In this document: positions 1 to 8,634 of the stretch, in pieces
How positions within the stretch are numbered: position 1 is the first letter of the stretch
How the letters are laid out: every line of letters starts with the position of its first letter
Origin: Rhabdochlamydiaceae bacterium
Lineage (GTDB): Bacteria > Chlamydiota > Chlamydiia > Chlamydiales > Rhabdochlamydiaceae
Assembly: GCA_019745395.1 (NCBI GenBank)
Contig: JAIETG010000010.1
Span: forward strand, 98,796-147,123
DNA length: 48,328 nt
Direction: 5' to 3'
Notes under the pieces: generated by a model
Database searches by the model: none
Told to the model about the DNA's origin: nothing
The model's input: only the letters and a program-made list of their open reading frames with translations
Program-made: the position numbers and the translations under genes

Positions 1-2
1 GG

Positions 3-3000
3 GAAGCCACTGTACATCAAAGAACCTCATCTGGAAGCGGGTGTCCGTGTTGTTCTGGATTAAAGTTATCTGCAACTAATTCTCTCGCCACTCTCTATCC
101 TGATATTGCCCTAGAATTTGACCCAATAAAAAATGGAAAGATGACACCAGCTGAAGTGATATCAGGCTCTGATACAAAATATTGGTGGAAATGTCCTAAA
201 GGACCTGATCATGAATGGCAAGCTGCAGCATCTAGCCGTACAAGGGGTGGAAATGGCTGCCCATGTTGTGCTGGGTTAAAACCGTCAACAACTAATTCTC
301 TTGCTACTTTACATCCCAATGTAGCACTAGAATTACATCCCATAAAAAATGGAAAACTGTCGGCAGAGAACCTTATTGCAGGGTCTCACAAAAAAGTATG
401 GTGGCAATGTTCAAAAAACCCGTTTCATGAATGGGAAACTTCTGTTCAAAGTCGAACTCAAAGCCGTGGAGGGACTGGGTGTCCAATATGCAATAGTGGT
501 TTCACAGTAGAATTATTACGAAATTTTGTAAAATCTCTTATTAATCACATCGAGTTTTTTACCCCTGCTGAACGGTATATGATTTTTCAACAGGCAGGCA
601 TATTAAAATGCACCGGACGTGCAAAAGATTTAATCAAAGCAATAACAACCGGGCGCTTTCCTCACGAAGAGCTTGAGAGATTCTCTGCCGGACGAGATTC
701 ACTCGCAGATCAATTTATTAATGGTGAGATAAATTCTTGCGAAACCCTTGCTGATAGCTTAGATCGCGATGATATCAATCAAGTCACAGTTAATCTCGAA
801 GAAAACCCCCTTGAAATTCTTTTGGATGCCGAGTCAGATTTACCCATCATCAACACGCATCAATCGCTAGAATCAATAGACAGAGCAGTTCAATTGGTAT
901 CGATGGATAGTGAAGCTATTGAATTTCTCTTGGCTTCTAAAACAACTCAACTCTGGCAACACGCTTTTCAAAATAAGATACAGGCGCGCGAGCAAGCTCT
1001 GTCATTCAACGGTACTGAATATTCCGAACGAGTAAAAAATAGGTTCTTAGCAGACTTAGATGCAGCAGAAAATCTTAAGCTACCTCAGAACTATTCATTT
1101 CGTGTTAAAGGAAAGCTTACACAACCTAATCTAATGCAACTGCTCATAGCTTCGCAGCTAAAACACAGAACTGGACTAGGAAATTGGAGCGGCACGGGAA
1201 CAGGGAAGACTCTCTCTGCCATATTAGCCAGTCGTGCTATCAATGCTCGTCTTACCATTGTGTGCTGTCCAAACCCTGTAGTAGGAAGCTCGAAAACAGG
1301 GCGTGGTTGGGCTGATGAAATTGTTTCCATCTTTCCTGATAGCAAAGTGCAAATCAAAACCCTTTCCCCTGAATGGCAAGCTCAAGATACCCATAAATAT
1401 CTCATCATTAATTACGAACAGTTACAAAAATCCGATGCCCATGCTCTCATCCGCAAGCTAATAGATCAAAGCTCTATCGACATGATCATCATCGATGAAA
1501 TTCACTATGCTAAACAGAGAAAGAAAGAAAATCTTTCCCTTCGAAGAGAGCTTCTTACAGCTCTTATCACACTGGCTAGAAAACAAAATCCCAATCTGCG
1601 TGTGCTCGGTCTATCCGCTACTCCCATTATCAATAACTTACACGAGGGTAAAAGCCTTCTAGAAATGATAACGGGAGTTCAATACCCTGAACTAGAGACA
1701 AAGGCAACAATCCCGAATTGTCATAAGCTACACCAGCAATTAGTCATTCACGGCTATCGATGGAGGCACAACTACGCTCAAGAGTTCCTTGAAAAACGGA
1801 TTGAAATCGATTGTTCTCAATATGTTGATAAAATCCGGTCCCTTGGGAAAAACGCATCTCCTCATACTATCGATGAATTACTCACGAAAGCTCGTCTACC
1901 TATGATTAGAGAAAACTGCCTTCCTGGAAAGAAAACCCTCATCTATACCCATTATATTGAAGGAATCACAGAACAGCTAGCCTCTGCTCTTCGAGCTGAT
2001 GGGCATGTTGTTGGATTCTATACTGGTGAAGATAAAACAGGACTTAAACCTTTTTTGGAAGGAAATGTGAATGTCCTTATCGGTTCTTCTGCCATCGCAA
2101 CGGGTATAGACGGGCTACAGAATGTCTGCGACCAACTTATTGTCAATATCTTACCCTGGACAAGTTCCGAATATGAACAACTTACCGGTAGGATTGCTAG
2201 ACAAGGACAGCAATCCAACTCCGTTACTATAGTTCTGCCTATTACGTACGCTAATATTAATGGAATTCGCTGGTCATGGGAGGAGTCAAAGCTCAGCAGG
2301 ATTAAATGGAAAAAGGACGTTGCAAGTGCAGCGGTAGATGGCGTTATTCCTGAAGGGCACTTACAAACCCCTGAGCAAACGACTAAACATCTCTTAGATT
2401 GGCTTGAACGGCTTTCTACCGGGTCAGTAAATATGGTCGAACGTTCTCCTCTACTGCTCGCCCCTTTTGCAGATAATCCACCTGAAGAAGTACGACGACT
2501 AGCAAAATATGGCGATCTCTCTAGACTAAATCAGTTATGGAATGTGAGCCTCAGTGCAACAACACACACCCGATTAAAGGAAAATCCCGAAGAATGGCAT
2601 CATTACCATCAGCTCTATCGATCAGCAAGAGAATCTTGGACTGTTATTCCCTATGAAGAAATGATTCATTGGTGCCGAGAACGCACAGGTTTTAAATATA
2701 AGATCGGCGATTTTGGATGCGGAGAAGCCAAATTAGCCGAGGCGATAAACGGAACTCACACCATCTATTCATTTGATCACATCGCTATCAATGATAACGT
2801 CACTGCATGCGACATGACCCAAGTACCCCTTGGAGACGAACTCTTAGATGTAGCCCTCTTTTCTCTTTCTCTCATGGGTAAAAACTTCCCCGACTATCTA
2901 AAAGAAGCTCATAGAACACTGCGACTCGATGGAATCCTTATTATCTTTGAGCCAACTTCCCGATTCATAGACGACCAAGGCATTAACCATTCCTCCCAAT

Positions 3001-3134
3001 TCGCGAAAGACTTAGAGCAGTTTGGATTTTCAGGTGGTACCGTAGAAACGCTTGGTCTCTTTACTCGCATTCAAGCAATAAAACGATTCAAGAAACCCAG
3101 AAGTGACATAACCATTTCATTTAAAAAATATTAA
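3..3134 (+). CDS. Zinc-ribbon / SNF2-type helicase / Rrp8-like methyltransferase fusion (5' end outside window)
   Basis: The reading frame is open from base 3. Residues upstream of the first Met (141) already carry the same zinc-ribbon repeat, so the gene begins left of the window. Domains in order: at least three DUF4379-type zinc-ribbon repeats (WW-x-C, HEW, CPxC, about 3-500), an unassigned helical stretch, and an SF2/SNF2 helicase. The helicase shows Walker A GTGTGKT at 1191-1211, DEIH at 1494-1505, SAT at 1614-1622, and motif VI ending in QLTGRIARQG near 2178-2210. A C-terminal class I methyltransferase follows: motif I DFGCGEAKLA near 2709, then CDM..VPL, LSLMG and EP.SRF. That series is the signature of Rrp8, the eukaryotic rRNA m1A methyltransferase. 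The gene is followed 27 bp later by a DUF4209 gene, which suggests an operon. The substrate is unknown; translocation on nucleic acid coupled to methylation is inferred. The helicase and methyltransferase folds are secure, the function is not. Confidence 0.88.
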   Translation, partial: EATVHQRTSSGSGCPCCSGLKLSATNSLATLYPDIALEFDPIKNGKMTPAEVISGSDTKYWWKCPKGPDHEWQAAASSRTRGGNGCPCCAGLKPSTTNSLATLHPNVALELHPIKNGKLSAENLIAGSHKKVWWQCSKNPFHEWETSVQSRTQSRGGTGCPICNSGFTVELLRNFVKSLINHIEFFTPAERYMIFQQAGILKCTGRAKDLIKAITTGRFPHEELERFSAGRDSLADQFINGEINSCETLADSLDRDDINQVTVNLEENPLEILLDAESDLPIINTHQSLESIDRAVQLVSMDSEAIEFLLASKTTQLWQHAFQNKIQAREQALSFNGTEYSERVKNRFLADLDAAENLKLPQNYSFRVKGKLTQPNLMQLLIASQLKHRTGLGNWSGTGTGKTLSAILASRAINARLTIVCCPNPVVGSSKTGRGWADEIVSIFPDSKVQIKTLSPEWQAQDTHKYLIINYEQLQKSDAHALIRKLIDQSSIDMIIIDEIHYAKQRKKENLSLRRELLTALITLARKQNPNLRVLGLSATPIINNLHEGKSLLEMITGVQYPELETKATIPNCHKLHQQLVIHGYRWRHNYAQEFLEKRIEIDCSQYVDKIRSLGKNASPHTIDELLTKARLPMIRENCLPGKKTLIYTHYIEGITEQLASALRADGHVVGFYTGEDKTGLKPFLEGNVNVLIGSSAIATGIDGLQNVCDQLIVNILPWTSSEYEQLTGRIARQGQQSNSVTIVLPITYANINGIRWSWEESKLSRIKWKKDVASAAVDGVIPEGHLQTPEQTTKHLLDWLERLSTGSVNMVERSPLLLAPFADNPPEEVRRLAKYGDLSRLNQLWNVSLSATTHTRLKENPEEWHHYHQLYRSARESWTVIPYEEMIHWCRERTGFKYKIGDFGCGEAKLAEAINGTHTIYSFDHIAINDNVTACDMTQVPLGDELLDVALFSLSLMGKNFPDYLKEAHRTLRLDGILIIFEPTSRFIDDQGINHSSQFAKDLEQFGFSGGTVETLGLFTRIQAIKRFKKPRSDITISFKKY

Positions 3135-3161
3135 CATAAAAAAACGGACGTATTACAGATT

Positions 3162-5015
3162 ATGACAGAACAAAATACAACTGTTAAAAACCTAGCTCCT
3201 CTCTTGCAAGATTTTCATAACGCAAACTGCAATGAAATTCTTGCAACAGTCTCATCCTACGGATATTGGCCTCGCCAACAAGCTTTATTAAACGCTTCAA
3301 AGCTTGTTTCACAAGAAAATCATACGAAAATCCTTGAACTTCTAGGACATATATGTTCTATGGCATTGGAACCTCAAAATCACAGCCATCCCTTCGCTGC
3401 AGCGATCCTGACAAGAAAAGGTCGCAGCGCAGAACTAACAGATTTTAGCGATGAAGAAATCGATCTATTAGCCAACATCCTTAATGAAGTTAGTGATCCT
3501 TGGGTCAAAGGCCGGCTAGCTGATATTGCTTGGTTGCGCAAGAAGCCTCGCGATATCAAACTTGCGCTTAAGGCAATAGATTCCTATAAACAGATTCCAA
3601 TTAATTTAGATACTTTCAGCAATGACGGCGGAGAGATTTGGATGCGTGGTTTATATCTTGCATCATCTCTGGGCAAGTCAACGAAAACATATTTGAATGA
3701 ACTTACTAGCAGATTAACCGAAGCATTAATCGACTCTGAAATAAAGGATGGCTTTCTCGCATTATGGGTAGCTCAGCTACTCCGCAGATTTCAGATTGGA
3801 AAATCGCAGAGCAAAGAAATTGCAAACCATTTGGAACAACTTGGAAGGACTTTTGGGCAGAATAAGGACTATTACAGTGAACAAGAATATTTTTTAGAAG
3901 CGGCCATCTGGAATGAGCAATCCAACAATGACACTAAATTTGCTGAATTGACTGCTCTTGCAGCTGAAAGTATGGTATCCCAAGCTGAAGCATTGCCTGA
4001 TAAGAAAAAAGCGTTGGCAGGTATGTATTGGGTAGAAAAAGCTTTCCAGCTATACAGAACCATTCCACAAAAATTTCGGAATCCTACCCGACCTGATGAA
4101 CTGATCGTTTTACTGACAAAATTCAAAAAGGCTTCCGTTGAAGAAATGGTTGAAGTTAGAACAGATGTTGTTGATATTACAGAAATTGCACAAAAGGCAC
4201 AAAGCCAAGTTTTGGGGAAATCTGCATTTGAAGCCCTCCTCATTCTTGCAAATATATCTCCACTTGTTGATCAAAGAACGCTTAAAGAAAAAGCCATTCA
4301 ATATTTAGATCGATATCTTTATCGGGCATTTGCCTCAGTAACTACTTTGACTAAGGATGGCCGTGTAATACAAAGGGAACCATCTCTAAACCCTAATGAA
4401 CCTAGCGCATCTCAAGAAGACCGCATCCTTGCAGAAATGCTCATAGATTTCAAAATACACATCAGTGTTACAGTTGAAGCCCTAGTTCTTCCCGCCTTAG
4501 AAAATATCCAATTAGAGCATCTGCTCACAGAATCTGATTTCATCGAATTAGCAAAAAAGTCTCCCCTTGTTCCCAGAGATCGATGCTTATTATTTGGCAA
4601 GGGATTATACGCAGGCTACAAAGGTGATTTCAGTATAGCGGTCCATATCTTATCTCCTCAAATCGAAAACATGATACGAAATCACTTCAAGTTAGCCGGC
4701 ACAAATACCGTAACCTTTGATTCTAAAGGGAAGGGTATTGAAACAGAAGATAGTCTTAACACTCTTATAAAACTTCCTATTGCAAACAAACTCCTAGGTG
4801 AAAATCTAGCGTTTGTAATCGAAAACTTATTTTGTATCCCAGGTGGCCCAAATTTAAGAAATCAAGTTGCACACGGTCTATTAGACGATAGTGACGCCTG
4901 TTCTACACCATGTATCTATGCATGGTGGCTAGCCTTAAGACTAGTCTTAAACTCTTCTATCACTTGGGAAACTCAAAGAGATGTCGGACAAACTCAAGAG
5001 GCAAGCCAAAATTAG
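3162..5015 (+). CDS. DUF4209 protein, putative HEPN-type RNase subunit
   Basis: A 617-residue, mostly helical protein with no signal peptide. The N-terminal two thirds resemble a helical-repeat scaffold without a family I can name. The C-terminal part contains R566-N567-x-x-x-H571-G, the RNxxxHG signature described for DUF4209 (Pfam PF13910), whose motif resembles the R-x4-6-H active site of HEPN ribonucleases. It lies 27 bp after the helicase-methyltransferase gene and 6 bp before a second small RNxxxH protein, so the three are probably co-transcribed. The HEPN relationship comes from the motif and context only. RNase activity is inference; a structural or scaffold role is possible. Fold assignment of the N-terminal region is open. 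Confidence 0.8.
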   Translation: MTEQNTTVKNLAPLLQDFHNANCNEILATVSSYGYWPRQQALLNASKLVSQENHTKILELLGHICSMALEPQNHSHPFAAAILTRKGRSAELTDFSDEEIDLLANILNEVSDPWVKGRLADIAWLRKKPRDIKLALKAIDSYKQIPINLDTFSNDGGEIWMRGLYLASSLGKSTKTYLNELTSRLTEALIDSEIKDGFLALWVAQLLRRFQIGKSQSKEIANHLEQLGRTFGQNKDYYSEQEYFLEAAIWNEQSNNDTKFAELTALAAESMVSQAEALPDKKKALAGMYWVEKAFQLYRTIPQKFRNPTRPDELIVLLTKFKKASVEEMVEVRTDVVDITEIAQKAQSQVLGKSAFEALLILANISPLVDQRTLKEKAIQYLDRYLYRAFASVTTLTKDGRVIQREPSLNPNEPSASQEDRILAEMLIDFKIHISVTVEALVLPALENIQLEHLLTESDFIELAKKSPLVPRDRCLLFGKGLYAGYKGDFSIAVHILSPQIENMIRNHFKLAGTNTVTFDSKGKGIETEDSLNTLIKLPIANKLLGENLAFVIENLFCIPGGPNLRNQVAHGLLDDSDACSTPCIYAWWLALRLVLNSSITWETQRDVGQTQEASQN

Positions 5016-5021
5016 GGACTT

Positions 5022-5549
5022 ATGACGATTACCTTTAACACCAAACTCACAAGTCAGGAGATAGTATCCTTATATTGCCTTATCGGAGAGACCATATGTA
5101 TGATCCAACACTTAGAAGGTGCTCTAAGCGTTTTGATTACCTTAAAAAAAGATGTGCGATATCCCCTCAGAGTATCAAAAAAAGAAGCTGACAATTTTTT
5201 AGAAAAATACCGATCTTCTCTCACGCTCGGTCAAGCAATTAAGCTTGCAAAGAAAAATAACCTTTTCTCTGTCTCTTTGTATAGTGAATTAGAAGCGATT
5301 CTAGAGGGCAGGAACTGGCTAGTTCATAAATTCTTGCACGATTACCTAGATAATGTGCACACCACTTCAGCAAGAAATGGATTCCTTAATAGGATTAAAA
5401 CCATTTCGGATGTAGCAAAAAAACTTCAAGAAGCTATAGAAGCAGATTTGATAGCTTTTTCTGAAGCCATAGGCATCGATATGGCTAGAGTTCGTGCTTA
5501 TGTAAAGCAATACTCCCATAAGCCCGAAGAGGCCCGTTCATCCTTTTAA
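5022..5549 (+). CDS. Small HEPN-like protein
   Basis: A 175-residue helical protein starting 6 bp after the stop of the DUF4209 gene, which implies translational coupling. Residues R97-N98-W-L-V-H102 form an RNxxxH motif inside a predicted helix, with acidic residues just upstream (ELEAILEG). That is the layout of HEPN ribonucleases and of AbiF/MAE_28990-like families. I cannot assign a specific family. As the third gene of the helicase-methyltransferase operon it may be a toxic RNase or a partner of the DUF4209 protein; this is inferred. A tmRNA-like attachment repeat lies 100 bp downstream, so this gene is the last of its island. Confidence 0.7.
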   Translation: MTITFNTKLTSQEIVSLYCLIGETICMIQHLEGALSVLITLKKDVRYPLRVSKKEADNFLEKYRSSLTLGQAIKLAKKNNLFSVSLYSELEAILEGRNWLVHKFLHDYLDNVHTTSARNGFLNRIKTISDVAKKLQEAIEADLIAFSEAIGIDMARVRAYVKQYSHKPEEARSSF

Positions 5550-5648
5550 AGGATAAAGCCCTTATGCATTGGCAACTAACCAGTGGCTAAGTAAGGCAAA
5601 CTGTGAAATCTTTTCTTCATTCTAGACCAATCAAAAGTTCTGAACGCG

Positions 5649-5709
5649 TCTCTCCACCTCCAATCAAAATTAAGGCTTCAGCTTCACGACTGAAGCCTTT
5701 TGTTTTTAG
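5649..5709 (+). repeat. Attachment-site repeat copy A (tmRNA 3' end plus terminator)
   Basis: This 61-bp segment recurs at 8635-8695 with one mismatch (C5682 versus T8668). It begins with TCTCTCCACCTCCA, which matches the T-stem 3' strand, acceptor strand and discriminator base at the end of chlamydial tmRNA as I remember it. A hairpin terminator (5672-5707, AAGGCTTCAG pairing with CTGAAGCCTT, then a T run) follows. No tmRNA body lies upstream, so this is an att scar rather than a gene. Weaker similarity to the 8635 copy continues to about 5800. The intact ssrA gene is predicted outside the window. A tRNA origin is the main alternative. Confidence 0.65.
5672..5707 (+). terminator. Rho-independent terminator within att copy A
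   Basis: Ten-base stem AAGGCTTCAG / CTGAAGCCTT with an 8-base loop, followed by TTGTTTTT. It would end transcripts from the upstream three-gene operon. It appears to be carried in with the attachment site, because an almost identical hairpin lies in the 8658-8693 copy. Confidence 0.75.
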
Positions 5710-5757
5710 TGACATACAACCATAAATTCACACCAAAAAATTCCGCTGCGTAAAGCC

Positions 5758-5787
5758 CAATTACGCAGTATTTACGCACTAGACTGG
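5758..5787 (+). repeat. TTACGCA-type recombination-site-like repeat, left end of mini-island
   Basis: Two heptamers of the TTACGCA type lie here (ATTACGCAG, then TTTACGCACT). The 17-mer TTTACGCACTAGACTGG at 5771-5787 is exactly repeated in inverted orientation at 8545-8561. Related copies lie at 7156-7177, 8747-8765 and 16726-16740. The arrangement resembles arm-type or core binding sites of a tyrosine recombinase at element ends; no integrase gene is in the window. Confidence 0.6.
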
Positions 5788-5869
5788 ATGAAACCGCAGT
5801 AAAACTCCCTTGGTTTTTGAGATTTTTATGCTAAACTTTCGCAACAACTGTAAGGTTATCGATCCACCT

Positions 5870-6433
5870 ATGAAAAATAGTCACCCAAAGAAATTTGCAT
5901 TGATTGGTCTCCCAGGAAGTGGAAAGTCTACATTTGCCTCCAAGCTTGGCAAAATCTTAGACATTCCAGTTCACCATCTGGACAGACACATGTTCGAGCC
6001 TTGCGGGAAGAAAAGGGATAAACAAGAATTCATAGAAACTCAAAAGGCTATGCTTGAGGAAACAGCCTGGATCGTTGAGGGATGTTCATTTTCGACTTTT
6101 GAAATGAGATTTGCTAAGGCTGATGCTCTGATATATTTCCACTTTTCCCGACTCGTCTGTTTTTGGAGGTTTTTCAAAAGGTTGTTTAACTACAAACGAG
6201 AGTTTGGAGGCTTACGAGCCATCAACTGGGAACTCTTGAAATACACTTGGAACTTTGATAGAGAAAAAAGAGCCCGAATTGAAGAACTCAGAGAAAAATA
6301 TCCTCAGACTGATTTTCTTATCTTCCGAAACCAAAAAGATGCCGATCTTTTCTTAAGACAGTGCTGCGACTGTAACCTCAACTCCGCAGAAGCACATACC
6401 AAGAAAAAGAGGCAGAAAGAGACCCAACTATGA
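5870..6433 (+). CDS. Adenylate-kinase-like P-loop protein (FlaR / topology-modulation-like)
   Basis: A 187-residue protein. The P-loop GLPGSGKST lies near the N-terminus, followed by HHLDRHMFEP and later WIVEGCSF. This matches the small 'AAA / DNA topology modulation FlaR-related' kinases, which bind nucleotide and have poorly known substrates. I chose ATG 5870 because the family begins directly with a basic residue run and a beta strand into the P-loop; an in-frame ATG at 5810 would add 20 atypical residues. The stop overlaps the start of the next gene (ATGA at 6430-6433). It is the first gene of the mini-island between the 61-bp repeats. The C-terminus is Lys-rich. Confidence 0.72.
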   Translation: MKNSHPKKFALIGLPGSGKSTFASKLGKILDIPVHHLDRHMFEPCGKKRDKQEFIETQKAMLEETAWIVEGCSFSTFEMRFAKADALIYFHFSRLVCFWRFFKRLFNYKREFGGLRAINWELLKYTWNFDREKRARIEELREKYPQTDFLIFRNQKDADLFLRQCCDCNLNSAEAHTKKKRQKETQL

Positions 6434-6904
6434 GAAAAGAAATCTCTATAAGAGAGTATCGCCCAGAGGATACGCAGGCCCTTGCAAACATCTTCTATAA
6501 CACCGTTCATCGCATTAACATTCAACACTATACGAAAGAGCAAATAGATGTATGGGCTCCCCTTTCAAGCTTAGAAGCGGAAGGGGACAAAGAAATTTCC
6601 TAAGACTAAACCCATCATTGCCACTGTCGGAGAGCAGATCTTAGGATTTGCTGAATTCGAGTCAAATGGGCATATCGATTGCTTTTATTGTCATCACGAA
6701 TGGATTGGGAAAGGCGTTGGGTCAGCTCTTATAAAAAAAATCCTTCAAAGAGAGAAAACCTGCCATATTCACCTCATTTTTGCTGAAGTTAGCATCACCG
6801 CAAAACCGTTTTTTGAAAAATGGGGATTTAAAGTCGTGACCGAACAAACGATCGTCAGAAAGAGTATTGAACTAACAAATTTCAAAATGGAACGGACAGT
6901 TTAG
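6430..6904 (+). pseudogene. GNAT acetyltransferase, frameshifted
   Basis: Translation from ATG 6430 gives a normal GNAT N-terminus (ISIREYRPEDTQAL) but stops at 6601-6603 after 57 residues. The +1 frame continues the same domain from about 6590: TKPIIATVGEQILGFAEFES, then the acetyl-CoA loop WIGKGVGSAL and the tail ELTNFKMER, ending at TAG 6902-6904. A single extra A in the run near 6592-6595 accounts for the shift. The combined product would match YafP-like acetyltransferases of about 155 residues. The start overlaps the stop of the kinase-like gene, so it was the second gene of an operon. Sequencing error cannot be excluded. Confidence 0.82.
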
Positions 6905-7353
6905 CCCTCTCTTTTTCTTATGTGACACCTGTAACAGATGTAACCTAGAGGAAAATTCTTGTTACATTCACTTATCCTATACTCATGAAAAATGTGACAA
7001 TTCTTTCTTAAACTGCGTAATTTCCCAGAAATCACCCAGATTTTTCACATTTTCTGCATAGAGATATCGAATAAAGGTCGAGAGATGTTACAGCTCTCAA
7101 CCATGTATATACAAATACATTATTATCATACAGATACAAAAATTATCCTGAAGAAATTACGCACTTTTTACGCACTTCAAAAATTACTTCACTAACATTC
7201 GTCTTTCAAAGGCGCCAAAACATCAGATAGTAATTTGCCAAAATCTCTATTTTTTGCTAACATCTTAGATAGCTAGTTTGCAGGTACTTATAACGCTCTA
7301 TCGCCAAACTACAAACGGATTGAAAGTCAAACTTTGAACGAGGTACCGACCAA
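6905..7353 (+). other. Intergenic region with TTACGCA direct repeats
   Basis: This stretch of 449 bases holds no convincing gene. At 7156-7177 it carries two direct TTACGCACT heptamer-type repeats (ATTACGCACTTTTTACGCACTT), like those at both ends of the mini-island. The rest is AT-rich and presumably includes the promoter of the Fic gene, but no strong -35/-10 pair is evident. Confidence 0.5.
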
Positions 7354-8514
7354 ATGACACAACCAGAATTTAAGCATTACGACTTACAACTAGTAGAGCC
7401 TGCTTTTGACTCACCTTTGACAGATTTAATCATTGAATTGAACTATCTCAAGAAAAAGCGGTTGGGGGGCACAACCCCAGCTCCCGTATTTTTCAACCTT
7501 AAAAGCATATTCCACATGATGGAAAGTATTGGATCGGCCCGTATTGAAGGCAATAACACTTCTCTTCTCGAATACATTGAGACTAAAATAGAGGAAAAAA
7601 CAGAGGTTCCAATCGGGGTCAAAGAAATCCAAAACATCGAAAGCGCGATGGATTTTATTGAAAAAAATGTCAAAAACCATCCAATTAACCGCGCCTTTGT
7701 CAACGAAATTCACAAAATTGTTGTCGACGAACTACCCACTTCGCCAAAAGGAGAGGGAGATAAAACTCCGGGACAATACAGAAAATACAATGTACAAATT
7801 ACAAAATCTAAACACCTCCCACCTGATTGGATGCGTGTTGATGAATACATGAACGAATTGCTCGACTTCATCAATCAAGACAAAGGCCCGAAATTCGATT
7901 TATTAAAAACAGCTATCGCTCACCACCGGTTCGTCTGGATTCATCCATTTGGCAATGGCAATGGACGAACAGTACGTTTATTTACTTATGCAATGCTAAT
8001 CAAGCTCGGGTTCAATGTAGATGTTGGTAGAATCATTAACCCAACAGCCATATTCTGCAATCACAGGAATAATTATGTCAAATATCTTGAATTAGCTGAT
8101 ACGGGAGGGAATTCGGGTATTTTAGATTGGTGCGAATATGTTTTGCGAGGGTTAAAGGAAGAGATAGAGAAAATCGATAAACTCCTCGACTATGATTTTC
8201 TTGCCAAAGAAATCTTAGTCCCTACAATCAACTTATCAATCGAAAGAAAATACATCACTGATATCGAGGCCAAAATACTGAAGAAAGCTATTGATAAAAA
8301 AGTAATCCAATCAAACGACTTGAAAGACATCCTTCAAGGAAGACACTCCACAGAACCGTCACGCCAAATAAGAAAACTCGTAGACAAAAAAATGCTCCAA
8401 CGACTTGGTTTTAAAGACTATGTTATTAGTTTTGGAGACAACTATTTACTTCGTGGGGTCATTAGCGTTTTGGGAGAAAAGGGTTTTCTACCTCATTTTG
8501 ACGAAAAATCCTAA
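7354..8514 (+). CDS. Fic family protein (AMP/NMP-transferase-like)
   Basis: A 386-residue Fic-domain protein. The active-site loop is H197-P-F-G-N201-G-N-G-R, then TVR; the usual acidic residue after HxFx is Asn, as in a recognised subset of Fic proteins. An N-terminal inhibitory helix motif S61-A-R-I-E65-G-N is present, which makes it a class II (self-inhibited) Fic. The C-terminal 100 residues look like a winged-helix domain (LKDILQGRHSTEPSRQIRKL). Fic proteins transfer AMP, other NMPs or phosphate-containing groups to hydroxyls of target proteins. It is the last gene of the mini-island. It could act as a toxin, housekeeping modifier or host-directed effector; there is no signal peptide. 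Confidence 0.9.
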   Translation: MTQPEFKHYDLQLVEPAFDSPLTDLIIELNYLKKKRLGGTTPAPVFFNLKSIFHMMESIGSARIEGNNTSLLEYIETKIEEKTEVPIGVKEIQNIESAMDFIEKNVKNHPINRAFVNEIHKIVVDELPTSPKGEGDKTPGQYRKYNVQITKSKHLPPDWMRVDEYMNELLDFINQDKGPKFDLLKTAIAHHRFVWIHPFGNGNGRTVRLFTYAMLIKLGFNVDVGRIINPTAIFCNHRNNYVKYLELADTGGNSGILDWCEYVLRGLKEEIEKIDKLLDYDFLAKEILVPTINLSIERKYITDIEAKILKKAIDKKVIQSNDLKDILQGRHSTEPSRQIRKLVDKKMLQRLGFKDYVISFGDNYLLRGVISVLGEKGFLPHFDEKS

Positions 8515-8544
8515 ATTCTTTCGTTTCACCTATGCCAATTTGAA

Positions 8545-8571
8545 CCAGTCTAGTGCGTAAAAATTGCGTAA
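8545..8571 (-). repeat. Inverted TTACGCA-type repeat, right end of mini-island
   Basis: On the minus strand this reads TTTACGCAATTTTTACGCAC followed by TAGACTGG. Its 17-base core (8545-8561) is the exact inverted copy of 5771-5787. The two inverted copies bracket the kinase/GNAT/Fic cassette, as terminal recombinase-binding sites would. Confidence 0.6.
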
Positions 8572-8634
8572 ATTCAGACGGGATCCAGCACAACTCGTCT
8601 ATAAGAATTTGGCTTATATCCACCAGCGTTCGAT

